DNA of 64,000 nucleotides from Vagococcus lutrae (GCF_003987555.1 NZ_NGJW01000004.1:62001-126000), one strand, 5' to 3'. Shown: positions 46,078 through 54,585, counted from the first letter of the stretch. The notes: generated by a model from the letters alone, not told the origin. Numbers and translations: made by a program.

Positions 46078-46094
46078 TTTATCTCGATTTCGAA
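46078..46094. promoter_or_regulatory. MhqR-type operator upstream of the dioxygenase
   Basis: TTTATCTCGATTTCGAA is identical over 17 bases to the site in the mhqR promoter and resembles the Bacillus MhqR box (TATCTCGAATTCGAGATA). Confidence 0.6.
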
Positions 46095-46116
46095 GTATTT
46101 TTCCAAAAAAATAAAT

Positions 46117-46539
46117 CTAATAACGACTTATTTTTTTTAACGCTTCTAATAGTGTCTCTTGTTCAGATTCCGTTAACACGGAGAAAAGTTCCATAATCTT
46201 TTCGGCATGTTTAGGAAAAACAGTTGCCATAAGTGTCGTCCCTTTTTCCGTTAACTCGGCATACGTCACGCGCTTGTCTTTTTGACAGAGTGTGCGATTG
46301 ACTAGCCCTTTTTTCCCTAATTGATCAATAACATAGGTTGTACTACTGCTCGCGATTAATATCTTCTCTGAAATCTGTTGAATAGGTTGACGTCCTTTAT
46401 GATATAAGAACTCGAGGACGGCGAACTCCGTCATATTTAACCCATATTGTTTTACGTCTTGTTTAACTTGTTGTTCTAAATACCGACTCGTTCGCATTGT
46501 ACCAATCAATAAGTTTAAAGGTAACTCATGTTTTTTCAA
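46117..46539 (-). CDS. MarR-family repressor, MhqR-like
   Basis: Winged-helix protein of 140 residues (MTEFAVLEFLYHKGRQPIQQ, ISEKILIASSSTTYVIDQLGKKG, QKDKRVTYAELTEKG). With MhqR-like boxes in both its own and the dioxygenase promoter, it is most likely the local quinone-responsive repressor. The start is set at TTG 46539, 7 bases after GGAGGT. An ATG at 46554 would leave a leader of about 13 bases without an RBS. Confidence 0.85.
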   Translation of the reverse strand: MKKHELPLNLLIGTMRTSRYLEQQVKQDVKQYGLNMTEFAVLEFLYHKGRQPIQQISEKILIASSSTTYVIDQLGKKGLVNRTLCQKDKRVTYAELTEKGTTLMATVFPKHAEKIMELFSVLTESEQETLLEALKKISRY

Positions 46540-46553
46540 TTGGAACACCTCCA

Positions 46554-46602
46554 TTTATCTCGATTTCGAACTAATTATATCTTACCTTTTGTAAGATGTC
46601 TA
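46554..46602 (-). promoter_or_regulatory. mhqR promoter with MhqR box and second dyad
   Basis: Minus-strand TAGACA (-35, 46597-46602), 17 bases, TATAAT (-10, 46574-46579). The MhqR-type box TTTATCTCGATTTCGAA is at 46554-46570, over the transcript start. The dyad CTTAC-N5-GTAAG fills the spacer at 46581-46595. Confidence 0.6.
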
Positions 46603-46613
46603 GCATGAAGCTC

Positions 46614-46651
46614 AAAAGAAGCCTCCCTTTTATAAAGGAGGCTTCTTTCCC
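46614..46651. terminator. Terminator of the sbcDC operon
   Basis: AAAGAAGCCTCC and GGAGGCTTCTTT form the stem; the stop codon of the 136-aa gene lies in the loop. Functional on both strands by its A/T runs. Confidence 0.8.
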
Positions 46652-47040
46652 GCTTCTTCATAAGCCATTTTAAGAAAAGCTTGCCAATCAGCAACCCCTT
46701 CTTCTAAAGACATTTCTATTTTGCCAGGTTGTTGATAATAACGATGTTCTTGTTCGCTGACAAAGAGCAAATCCTCCAGATACGCTTCCTTGTCTTCAAA
46801 AGAACGGTACCGCTCAACCTCACTAGGATCAAGATGCACAAAGACGCTAAACCCTTTGGGATGCTGTGCTGATATATAATCTCCATCTTCTGAGCCTTGT
46901 CCACCTCGATAAACGTCTGTACATTTTTCTGACAAGCGTTCGATTAATAGACTAGCTAAAGCTTCCCGATCACGCTCATACTCTGCTGCTTCATTGGACC
47001 CTATCATCCAACCACCAATATTGACCCATTCTTCACTCAT
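46630..47040 (-). CDS. Hypothetical acidic protein downstream of sbcC
   Basis: Soluble acidic protein of 136 residues (NIGGWMIGSNEAAEYERDRE, KCTDVYRGGQGSEDGDYIS). No signal, membrane segment or recognised domain. It follows sbcC by 14 bases with GAGGAG upstream and shares its terminator, so it belongs to the sbcDC operon. I do not recognise the family; a link to DNA-end processing is only contextual. Confidence 0.55.
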   Translation of the reverse strand: MSEEWVNIGGWMIGSNEAAEYERDREALASLLIERLSEKCTDVYRGGQGSEDGDYISAQHPKGFSVFVHLDPSEVERYRSFEDKEAYLEDLLFVSEQEHRYYQQPGKIEMSLEEGVADWQAFLKMAYEEAGKKPPL

Positions 47041-47054
47041 GTGACAGCTCCTCG

Positions 47055-50000
47055 TTAAAGTAATTTCTTTTCAATTCGACTACGGCCATTGCCAAGTTTT
47101 TGTATCACTAATTGTGGCGAAATTCTAGCTTTCATCTCCGTCACGTGCGAAATAACACCTACCATCCGACCACTTTCTCCAATTTTTTCCAATGCCATCA
47201 TTGATTTTTCAAGCGTTTCCTGGTCTAAAGAACCAAATCCTTCATCAACAAACAACGCTTCAATTTGCACGCCACCAGAATGAGCTTGTACGACCTCAGC
47301 CAGTGATAGCGCAATAGACAGAGCGGCAATAAAACTTTCTCCTCCGGATAGCGTTTCAGTAGAACGACGTTCATTCGTATCAAAGTCAAAGACATCTATT
47401 TCTAATCCAGTTTGAGTCGCGTAACTGCCTACATCCTGATTTAATACAAATTGATACCGTCCATTCGTCAATTCAGAAAAATAATGAGCATTGGCATACT
47501 CTAATACTTCTATTAAATACGATTGCAAGACAAACCGTTCTAAAGTTAAGCGATGCTCGCTCTTACCAGTTAATACTTGAACCAATTCCTCAAGTTCACG
47601 AGCCATCGCTTCATCATTGCCTAGCTTTTCTTGCAACGCTTCTAGCTGCTCTTTGATTTGTGTGAGTTGAAGAGAGTCTTTAACACTTGCTTGCCAGTAT
47701 CGGTCTGCTTTAATCGTTTCTTCTTCTAAATCTGAGAGTGTTGCTTCTAAAAGAGTTAAATCTGGACGTGATTGGTCCCCAATCTCTTTTTTCAACACTG
47801 CTACCTTTTCTTTTGTCGTCGTTAACAGCGTATCAAAACGTGCCACTTCTGCAACTAAATTCGTAAGGACTTCCGAAGAGAATAAAGCTAATTGTTCGAT
47901 AAACTCATCCCAATCCTTCGTCTTCATCTGTCCTTTAAACGCATCATTTAGTTTTACTTCAAGGTGCTCGGCTTGTTCAGATAATTGGCGAACATATTTC
48001 TTTTCTTCAGCTAAGCGACTTTCAACTTTAACCGTACGTGTTTGCTGTGCCTCTTTTTGCTCTTTTAGTTTTAATTGTGTTTGGTCAAAGCTCTCAATCT
48101 TCTCAGTTAATTGTGCTACTTTTTCTTTTAAGACATCAGACGACTCTAAGGTAGGTTCTGAGTCTGCGATACTTTTCAAACGTGTTTGAATAGCACTCAT
48201 ATCAGCTAAGGCGTTTTGTTTAACAGCTTCAGCCTCTTGTTTCTTCACTAATAAATCATCATACTCTTCATCTAGTGACGATACTTTTTCCGTTAACTCC
48301 TGATACTGTGTTTTTTGTTCACTCAATTTCTTAGCTATATCAGATAACACAGTCGCTAGATACTCTGTACTGCGTATTTTATCAGACCACTCTGCTTCAA
48401 ACACAGCGCTTCCTTTTGAAACGAGCGCATCATAGGCGGTGTGATAAGCTTGTTCGCTAGTTGACACCTCTTCTATAAGTCGCGCGACATCTTTTTCAGC
48501 AAGTTCACATTTAGCAGCTAAAGAGGATAATCGTTTTTCTAACAACTGACATACTTTTTCTGCCTCTTCTAATTCTTTAAATGCTTCTTTTAACGCCTCT
48601 TCAGACATCTCTTCTGCCTCATGTTCACGATAAGGATGTTCCTTACTACCACAAACTAAGCAAGCTTCACCATCTTGTAATTCCAGTCGTAGTTGGCGAA
48701 TCATCAAGTCTTGACGTCGACTTTTCTGTCTGTCATACGTCTCACGTGCTACCTCTAATTGTTCCATTAAATCTGTTTGTTGTAATATCAATGTGTCATA
48801 GTCGTGTTTCTGTGCTTTTTGTTGTTGTGTCAAGTCATACCAATGCTGCTCGCTCTTTTTTAATGTATCCAGTTGCCACTCCAATGATTCTAGGATGACT
48901 ACGTGCTGTTCGAAATGGATTAACTCAGCTAATTGTGTTTGAATGACTTCTTTTTCTTCTTTTAAACGTCTTTGGTTTACATCGTATTTCTCTATGACTT
49001 GAGTTATTTCGTTTATTTTTTTCTCTAATAGTTTTTGTTCACGTTTCTTTTCAAAGTGTTCCTCAGCCAGTGGTAACTTTTGTAACACGATTGAATGTTT
49101 CTCTTCCTCCCACTGTCTACGCTCTTCTTGACATTTCTCAAGTTCCTGCCAGTTAACTTCAAGATCTTCCCTATCCTTTTCAAGTGACGCTAACTCTTCG
49201 CTTAGCGTTTCCTTAATCTTTTGATGCTCTGCTAAATCACGTGTCACTTGTGTTCGCTCGAGATAGAGCGGGCGATATTGCTCCAAATACGTTAAGTGCT
49301 CGATTTCTTGTCTTTGCTGTGCTTTTGATGCTTTTTCAGCAAGTAAGGCTTCTAAACGTGCTTCATCATTGTTTAACTCAGTAAATTTTTGTAAAAGCGT
49401 CTTCGCTTCTTCCACGACTTGTCGTTGTTTATCTTGCTGTTCTTTCACCTTATGATACTGTTGCTCCAACTGTTCATTATGTTTTAACATGGTTGCCAGT
49501 TTTTCTTTTACACTAAATAATCGTTCATCATCCGTCCGAAACATATCAATCAGAGCTTGTTCCTCTTCATCCCATTCAATCTGCTCGAAGAGTGTCTGCC
49601 ACTGTGTTTTTAAATGATTCATCTTTTTAGCTATCGTTGCCCGTTTTTCTTTCATATTTTCTGTAAAACGGTCATAGATTTCCGTACCAAACAATTGCCT
49701 TAAAATCGTTCCTTTTTCATCACTTTTTGCTGAGAGGAACTGACGAAAATCATTCTGCGGTAATAAAATAATCTGACGAAATTGGTCAGCCGTCAATCCT
49801 AATAATTCGCTCACTCGTGCATCGACTTCATTTTTCTTCGTAAATGCCGTCCCTGTTTCTTCGCCATCAAAATCTGTCAGTTCGACAAACGTTTGGCGAG
49901 TTGGTTTTTTTACCAGTCGTTTTTCATTTTTAGCATCTAGCCATTGCTCTGGGTAACGAACGACCTGATAGTAACGGTCATGATGTTCAAAAATAAAACG

Positions 50001-50237
50001 CACACTCGTCTCATCGGCACCAGTTGCAAAATCACTACGCATTTCTTTAGGTTCGCGACTACTCGTTCCTTCACCAAATAAAGCATACGTCATCGCATCA
50101 AAAATCGTCGTCTTGCCTGACCCCGTATCACCGCTAATTAAAAACAAGGCGGAATCCTCCGACACAAACTCTGTAAAATCAATATCAGCCTGACGATGTG
50201 GCCCAAAATAATTCATCGTTAAACGTAATGGTTTCAT
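47055..50237 (-). CDS. sbcC: Exonuclease subunit SbcC
   Basis: SMC-like ATPase of the SbcCD nuclease, 1060 residues. Walker A GDTGSGKTTIFDAM at about 35-48, a long coiled coil, the zinc-hook CXXC (CLVCGSKEHP, about 528-531), a second coiled coil, then signature LSGGESFIAALSIALSLAE and Walker B ALFVDEGFGSLD near the C terminus. The complex opens hairpins and processes double-strand ends. Its ATG overlaps the sbcD stop (ATGA). Confidence 0.95.
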   Translation of the reverse strand: MKPLRLTMNYFGPHRQADIDFTEFVSEDSALFLISGDTGSGKTTIFDAMTYALFGEGTSSREPKEMRSDFATGADETSVRFIFEHHDRYYQVVRYPEQWLDAKNEKRLVKKPTRQTFVELTDFDGEETGTAFTKKNEVDARVSELLGLTADQFRQIILLPQNDFRQFLSAKSDEKGTILRQLFGTEIYDRFTENMKEKRATIAKKMNHLKTQWQTLFEQIEWDEEEQALIDMFRTDDERLFSVKEKLATMLKHNEQLEQQYHKVKEQQDKQRQVVEEAKTLLQKFTELNNDEARLEALLAEKASKAQQRQEIEHLTYLEQYRPLYLERTQVTRDLAEHQKIKETLSEELASLEKDREDLEVNWQELEKCQEERRQWEEEKHSIVLQKLPLAEEHFEKKREQKLLEKKINEITQVIEKYDVNQRRLKEEKEVIQTQLAELIHFEQHVVILESLEWQLDTLKKSEQHWYDLTQQQKAQKHDYDTLILQQTDLMEQLEVARETYDRQKSRRQDLMIRQLRLELQDGEACLVCGSKEHPYREHEAEEMSEEALKEAFKELEEAEKVCQLLEKRLSSLAAKCELAEKDVARLIEEVSTSEQAYHTAYDALVSKGSAVFEAEWSDKIRSTEYLATVLSDIAKKLSEQKTQYQELTEKVSSLDEEYDDLLVKKQEAEAVKQNALADMSAIQTRLKSIADSEPTLESSDVLKEKVAQLTEKIESFDQTQLKLKEQKEAQQTRTVKVESRLAEEKKYVRQLSEQAEHLEVKLNDAFKGQMKTKDWDEFIEQLALFSSEVLTNLVAEVARFDTLLTTTKEKVAVLKKEIGDQSRPDLTLLEATLSDLEEETIKADRYWQASVKDSLQLTQIKEQLEALQEKLGNDEAMARELEELVQVLTGKSEHRLTLERFVLQSYLIEVLEYANAHYFSELTNGRYQFVLNQDVGSYATQTGLEIDVFDFDTNERRSTETLSGGESFIAALSIALSLAEVVQAHSGGVQIEALFVDEGFGSLDQETLEKSMMALEKIGESGRMVGVISHVTEMKARISPQLVIQKLGNGRSRIEKKLL

Positions 50238-51394
50238 GATTGCCCTCCTTCCTTTCTAAGCGAAATCAACATTTCTTCCGTCCACTCTTGCTGCCTGTCA
50301 CTCAGCGGTTGACCCGTCATCTCTTCATAAAAGGCAGCAATCATTTCTTCCTCATTCAACGACGTGCGCTTTCTCATATGTTGAATTTCCATATCGCCAC
50401 TTGTTTTTTCTAATAAATAATGCAATTCTACGATATCCCCATAAATCTCACTCAATCGCTGACGTGGATTTTGGTCTAATGGACGATTGGTTAATTTAAT
50501 ACTAAAAAAGGCACTTCCTTTAGCTGGTTGCTGCGTGTAAAATTCAGACGAGCATAGTTCTTCATACGTGCCTTTTAATACAATTAAATCTTTTTTCGGC
50601 TGAATCGGTATAAAACGTGTCGTAAGTTCCCCGTCTAATTCAACAATATAGACTCCTTTTTGATTCTTCGCTTCCTTTGTATTAAATTTAACTGGCGACC
50701 CACTGTAACGCATTTTATGATTAGGACTTGCTTGATATAAATGCAAATGTCCTAGCGCCACATAATCAAACGCTTGAAAATGACTCGCAGCAACCGCGCT
50801 CAATCCGCCAACCGTCGACGTCGTTTCGCTTGTTAATTCGTAAGCTTCATTGGCTTCTCCTTGCACATGAAAATGGGTCACTAACAGTTGATGCTTTTCT
50901 GGATGAAACTGTGTCGTCATCTCGTTTATCACTAACGGCATGGCATCGTTTATCGTTCTAATCTCATCCGGTTCTTTTTCAAAATAAATTCGAGCATCTA
51001 TCGGATCAAAAAATGGGAGTAAAAACACTTGGGTTGTGTCCGTTTCAATCGGCTTCAAAGCGTCCGCTATTGTGGTCGCCAAGTGCAAGTGTTGTCGCTC
51101 AAACCACTCGCCACCAAATTGCAACCGCTGAGCGCTATCATGATTACCGCTTACCGCATAAATCGGAAAGCCATCCTCCATATTTAGTAGGTAAAACATC
51201 TCATTGAGCGCTTTAACCGCACTGACTGACGGTATCGCGCGGTCAAATAAATCCCCCGCAATAATAATCCCGTCAACCTTTTCCATTTTCGCAATCTCTC
51301 TCATCTGTGTAAAAGCATGCCACTGTTCTTCTAATAAATCAAAGCCATTTAATTGCTTACCAATATGCCAATCGGCCGTATGCAAAAGTTTCAT
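50234..51394 (-). CDS. sbcD: Exonuclease subunit SbcD
   Basis: Mre11-type nuclease subunit of 386 residues with metallophosphatase motifs: LHTADWHIGKQ, IIAGDLFDRAIPS, VSGNHDSAQRL, VTHFHVQG and LGHLHL. It works with SbcC and precedes it with 4-base overlap. The start is ATG 51394 after AAAGGAG; an in-frame ATG at 51412 lacks an RBS. Confidence 0.95.
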   Translation of the reverse strand: MKLLHTADWHIGKQLNGFDLLEEQWHAFTQMREIAKMEKVDGIIIAGDLFDRAIPSVSAVKALNEMFYLLNMEDGFPIYAVSGNHDSAQRLQFGGEWFERQHLHLATTIADALKPIETDTTQVFLLPFFDPIDARIYFEKEPDEIRTINDAMPLVINEMTTQFHPEKHQLLVTHFHVQGEANEAYELTSETTSTVGGLSAVAASHFQAFDYVALGHLHLYQASPNHKMRYSGSPVKFNTKEAKNQKGVYIVELDGELTTRFIPIQPKKDLIVLKGTYEELCSSEFYTQQPAKGSAFFSIKLTNRPLDQNPRQRLSEIYGDIVELHYLLEKTSGDMEIQHMRKRTSLNEEEMIAAFYEEMTGQPLSDRQQEWTEEMLISLRKEGGQS

Positions 51395-51456
51395 AACGTT
51401 CTCCTTTACCATATACTCTCTACTTGTAAGTTTAGCATATTTCCTCTATTAGACGA

Positions 51457-51490
51457 CAAAAAACCGCCTTTCCTAAGAAAGACGGTTTTC
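51457..51490. terminator. Terminator after the LysM/Apf-like gene
   Basis: AAAACCGCCTTTC pairs with GAAAGACGGTTTT with one mismatch; on the minus strand a T run follows. It separates the LysM gene from sbcD. Confidence 0.8.
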
Positions 51491-51506
51491 ATTTCATTTA
51501 TTCGAC

Positions 51507-52094
51507 TTAGTACCAGCCGTTTGCTAACCAAAATGCTTGAGCATTTTCCCAAGAACCATAACGACCTGCTACGTATTGATCCGCAACACGTTCTTGGTTT
51601 TCTGGTGAGTAGTCACCATTTAAATAAGAAGCATCTAATTGATATTTACCAATATAACGACCATTTGTCGCATTGTAGTTATTCGTAGATTCTTTCATTG
51701 CAATCCACTCTTTAGCAGATGAGCTGTTTGCTACATAGCTTGATTGTGCAGGAGCTGCTTCTTGAACAGGTGCCACTTCTTGAACTGGCGCTACTTCTAC
51801 AACTTCTTCAGCTGCTGCAACTTCTGCCTCAGTAGGCTCTGTGTAAACAACTTGTTTATCTGTGTCTAAAACTAATACTTGACCAGGCATAATTAAGTTT
51901 GCATCTTTGATTTCATTTTTATCTGCAATCACTTTGTATTGAGATGCGTCACCAAAATAGCGTAGTGAAATTGCTGACAATGTATCACCTGATTGAACAG
52001 TATGTTTTACTTCTGCTGCGTCTGCTTTCATACCTGCTGTGAAAAGTGCTGCACTCATAAGACCTAATCCTAAAATCGACTTTGTTAACTTCAT
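51507..52094 (-). CDS. Secreted LysM protein with Apf-like C-terminal domain
   Basis: Exported cell-wall protein of 195 residues. A signal peptide ends near residues 24-27 (GMKADAAEV). One LysM domain follows at about 28-77 (HTVQSGDTLSAISLRYFGD...LIMPGQVLVL), then an Ala/Val/Glu/Pro linker with imperfect VAPVQE repeats. The C terminus (WIAMKESTNNYNATNGRYIG...GSWENAQAFWLANGWY) matches the aggregation-promoting-factor/transglycosylase-like domain common in lactobacilli and enterococci. It probably acts in wall remodelling. The leader is long and contains a hairpin. Confidence 0.88.
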   Translation of the reverse strand: MKLTKSILGLGLMSAALFTAGMKADAAEVKHTVQSGDTLSAISLRYFGDASQYKVIADKNEIKDANLIMPGQVLVLDTDKQVVYTEPTEAEVAAAEEVVEVAPVQEVAPVQEAAPAQSSYVANSSSAKEWIAMKESTNNYNATNGRYIGKYQLDASYLNGDYSPENQERVADQYVAGRYGSWENAQAFWLANGWY

Positions 52095-52114
52095 GTTGAA
52101 AATTTCTCCTTTGT

Positions 52115-52139
52115 CATCTACATGTGTTTCGAGTAGATG
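52115..52139 (-). other. Leader hairpin upstream of the LysM gene
   Basis: CATCTAC (52115-52121) pairs with GTAGATG (52133-52139), 21 bases ahead of the ATG, between the predicted promoter and the RBS. It may stabilise the mRNA or affect initiation. Confidence 0.4.
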
Positions 52140-52198
52140 GTTTATTTTTGCTACGGATACTATTAAAACATATCTATGTTACAAAACAATTGAAAAAC

Positions 52199-52225
52199 CG
52201 TAACAACTTGCTATACTCTGTTACG
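52199..52225. promoter_or_regulatory. Inverted repeat upstream of the LysM gene
   Basis: Perfect inverted repeat CGTAACA-N13-TGTTACG. Another TGTTAC copy lies at 52177-52182. It is upstream of a possible minus-strand promoter (TTGTAA and TAGTAT). TGTWA-type repeats are used by envelope regulators such as WalR, though here the copies are inverted rather than direct. Confidence 0.35.
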
Positions 52226-52500
52226 AATCGTCACAGTTGATTATTTAATATAGGCAAACAAACAGTAAAAACCCTTTATTATTAGGAACTATCTCGCCCA
52301 TCACAATTTAATTAACCTTGATATGCGAACACTCATTCTTTTTCATTTTTTTATTTAAAAATATTTTTTTTATCTTTTCTTCATTATTTCAAGCCTATTG
52401 TAACAAAATTGTTTCAATTGTTTCGTCTTTTAAAAGGGTCTTTATCTATAAATAAGCTATTTTACACGAGATATCGTATACTAAAAGTAAAGAAAGGGGG
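52226..52500. other. AT-rich intergenic stretch
   Basis: Between the LysM promoter region and the next gene I see no open frame with an RBS, no stable hairpin with a T run and no clear operator. It ends with the -10-like TATACT and AAAGGGGGG site of the next gene. Confidence 0.5.
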
Positions 52501-52510
52501 GATAATAAAA

Positions 52511-52963
52511 ATGAAGCTCAATAGCCGTCGGATAAAACGCTCGCTCGTCCATATGCTCTTTACCCTTGTTTTAATTGCCCTTTTTTTATTTATCTTAAAA
52601 AAAGTCATTGATGTCTTTATTTTCAGAATTTCTAATGAATCCGTCTTATTAGAAATTTTGCAAATTGACTTTCGTGAATTAGCATCCGTTGGCCTTTTCT
52701 TAATGGTCTTATTATTTGGCTTATTTATCATTTTCGTGATTATCATGAACTTAATCGCTCGCTTTACTTCAATACCAAAAAGCGAGACGGAACGGATGAT
52801 TCTCTTTTTCGAAAAATTAATCGTAGCACTATTCCCTACCCTCCTATTAGCTGGCTCATTAAATGCAGCGTCATTTACAACTATCACAAGTATGATTTCA
52901 TTCTTTGCTATTTTTTCTTTTGTGTTTAAATCTCATTTGTGGGAACACAAGAAACCGGAATAA
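52511..52963 (+). CDS. Hypothetical membrane protein, 150 aa
   Basis: A basic N terminus (MKLNSRRIKRS) precedes about three to four hydrophobic segments with a short charged loop (SIPKSETERMILFFEK). No family recognised. ATG 52511 follows AAAGGGGGG; an upstream in-frame ATG at 52409 would add 34 residues without an RBS. It precedes the SdpR-SdpI pair but is separated from it by that pair's own promoter. Confidence 0.55.
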   Translation: MKLNSRRIKRSLVHMLFTLVLIALFLFILKKVIDVFIFRISNESVLLEILQIDFRELASVGLFLMVLLFGLFIIFVIIMNLIARFTSIPKSETERMILFFEKLIVALFPTLLLAGSLNAASFTTITSMISFFAIFSFVFKSHLWEHKKPE

Positions 52964-52980
52964 CTTTTTATAATAAAAAA

Positions 52981-53019
52981 ACCATCTAATTTGATAAAAT
53001 TCAAATTAGATGGTATGCT
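52981..53019 (+). promoter_or_regulatory. sdpR-type promoter overlapped by a 34-bp palindrome
   Basis: A perfect palindrome with 14-base arms and a 6-base centre spans 52981-53014 (core AATTTGA-N6-TCAAATT). It covers the -35 TTGATA (52991-52996) and reaches the first base of the -10 TATGCT (53014-53019), spacer 17. This is the expected place for autorepression by the ArsR-family protein encoded next. Confidence 0.65.
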
Positions 53020-53053
53020 CTATTTAGAAAAAAATCAAAATAGGAGGTTTACT

Positions 53054-53314
53054 ATGTCGTCATCTCTCGAGCTATTCAAGGCTATCGGACACCCCATTCG
53101 ATATGACATTATTGTATTGCTAAAAAAAGGGCCAATGACAGCAGGAGATATTAGCAGTCATTTCTCTCAGTCGCCAGCCACTATCAGCCATCATTTGAAG
53201 CAACTTAAAGAAGCTAAAATGATACGCGAACGAAAAGACAAGAATTATATTATCTATGAATTAAATCTTAGCGTCATTCAAGAAGCTATGATTTGGTTTC
53301 AATCATTCATGTAG
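53054..53314 (+). CDS. ArsR-family autorepressor, SdpR-like
   Basis: Winged-helix protein of 86 residues (LFKAIGHPIRYDIIVLLKKG, SHFSQSPATISHHLKQLKEA). No metal-binding ELCVCDL-type cysteine motif is present, so it is not a metal sensor. Its partner, 11 bases downstream, is an SdpI-family protein, the classic SdpRI arrangement. ATG 53054 has TAGGAGG upstream. Confidence 0.88.
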   Translation: MSSSLELFKAIGHPIRYDIIVLLKKGPMTAGDISSHFSQSPATISHHLKQLKEAKMIRERKDKNYIIYELNLSVIQEAMIWFQSFM

Positions 53315-53325
53315 GAGTGTGTCAC

Positions 53326-53943
53326 ATGGAAAAATTAATAAAAAAACATAAAGCCAGTCTTTTATTTTTCATCATCCCTTTTATGATTATCCTCATTCAG
53401 TTTTCAAATCTACCAGCCAAAATCCCTGTTCATTTTGATTGGAAATTTGAGCCAGACCGTTATGTTTCAAAAACAACCTTCTTAATGTTTCCCTTCTTCT
53501 TATTTTTATTACAACTTTTTCTACTATATATAGAAGATAAGAAAGGTGAACCTCAAAATCAAACAATCATGACCTGGTTTTATTGGTTACTCCCTGTCTT
53601 AACCTTATTTGTCACACTGGGATCGATACAAGTTGCCTTACATAATACATTTACTTTTATCAAGTTACTACCATTTTTGCTACCATTACTCTTTATTATC
53701 ATTGGCAATATATTGCCACAAGTACCCCAAAACTATACTTTAGGGATTAAAATCCCTACAACCCTTTCTAGCGCAGATAATTGGTATCGCACTCACCGTG
53801 TAGCTGGCAGAACATGGGTTATCGGAGGCCTATTAATGATATTTAGTTCCCTGTTTTTTCCAACTCTTTTAGCGTTATACTTTATCTTACTAGCCTCTAT
53901 TATTTTTGTTCCAATTATCTATTCGTTATATATCGCACATTAA
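53326..53943 (+). CDS. SdpI-family membrane protein (immunity/signal)
   Basis: Membrane protein of 205 residues with an N-terminal DUF1648 region (LPAKIPVHFDWKFEPDRYVSK), several hydrophobic helices and the SdpI signature GNILPQVPQNYTLGIKIP...WYRTHRVAGRTWVIGG. In Bacillus SdpI gives immunity to the SdpC toxin and sequesters SdpR at the membrane. No sdpABC genes are in the window, so this is an orphan immunity pair. ATG 53326 follows AGGAG. Confidence 0.88.
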   Translation: MEKLIKKHKASLLFFIIPFMIILIQFSNLPAKIPVHFDWKFEPDRYVSKTTFLMFPFFLFLLQLFLLYIEDKKGEPQNQTIMTWFYWLLPVLTLFVTLGSIQVALHNTFTFIKLLPFLLPLLFIIIGNILPQVPQNYTLGIKIPTTLSSADNWYRTHRVAGRTWVIGGLLMIFSSLFFPTLLALYFILLASIIFVPIIYSLYIAH

Positions 53944-53978
53944 ATTAATTCTACCTAAATATTGAAAGGAAGAAACGT

Positions 53979-54461
53979 ATGTCATTACAATCAGGCTTGG
54001 CACCCTTTATTTCAGAAAAAACAGAGAAACTCATATTAGGAAGTGCACCTAGTGTTCAATCGTTAAAACTGCAGCGCTATTACGGTAATAATGGCAATCA
54101 ATTCTGGAAGATTGTCTTTACTTGTTTAGGAGAAAATGATCCGCTCGATTATTCCAAACGACTAGCACTGTTGGAAAAACACCGTATTGGCCTTTGGGAC
54201 GTGTACGGTCAGTTTCAACGACAAGGAAGTATGGATCATCAGTTTGAAGCGACCAAACTCAATGACTTTTCTTTTTTAAACACGCATCAATCAATCACCA
54301 CAATCATCGCAAATGGCCACACAGCTTATCAAGCTGCCTTAACGATACCTGAGCTAGAAAGTTTTCCCTTGATAAAGTGTGGCTCGACCAGCGGTGCTAA
54401 TAATGGCCAACACAAAAAACGCCTGGCCGAATGGCAACAGGCGTTAACAACGAGCATTTAA
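53979..54461 (+). CDS. Uracil-DNA glycosylase superfamily protein, family 6-like (hypoxanthine-DNA glycosylase)
   Basis: Base-excision repair enzyme of 160 residues. LILGSAPSVQSLKLQRYYG and GNQFWKIV match the first UDG motif of family 6, and the end CGSTSGANNG resembles its second motif (STSPAN). Members remove hypoxanthine or mismatched uracil. Here Gly replaces the usual Pro in the second motif. The RBS is GAAAGGAAG. Confidence 0.82.
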   Translation: MSLQSGLAPFISEKTEKLILGSAPSVQSLKLQRYYGNNGNQFWKIVFTCLGENDPLDYSKRLALLEKHRIGLWDVYGQFQRQGSMDHQFEATKLNDFSFLNTHQSITTIIANGHTAYQAALTIPELESFPLIKCGSTSGANNGQHKKRLAEWQQALTTSI

Positions 54462-54585
54462 TTTATTTGGTCGAGGGGAATATTCATTGTCTTGAATACT
54501 TCTCCTCCGCTTCCTGTTTTGAATTAATCAATAGAACGAGTTTGTATTCAACTAATCAAGCCTATCTACACTATAAAAAACATAT

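Noticed and set aside
48581-48898. Open frame antisense to sbcC
   Set aside because: No RBS; composition follows the coiled-coil coding of sbcC in reverse.
51740-51840. Short repeats inside the LysM gene as a possible repeat element
   Set aside because: They encode an imperfect VAPVQE linker within the reading frame, a normal feature of wall proteins.
52409-52510. N-terminal extension of the 150-aa membrane protein
   Set aside because: The ATG at 52409 lacks an RBS, while ATG 52511 follows AAAGGGGGG; the extension includes the promoter region.
53054-53314. The ArsR protein at 53 kb as the regulator of the metal ATPase at the left end
   Set aside because: It lacks metal-binding cysteines, is paired with SdpI, and its own operator palindrome differs from TGAA-N6-TTCA.
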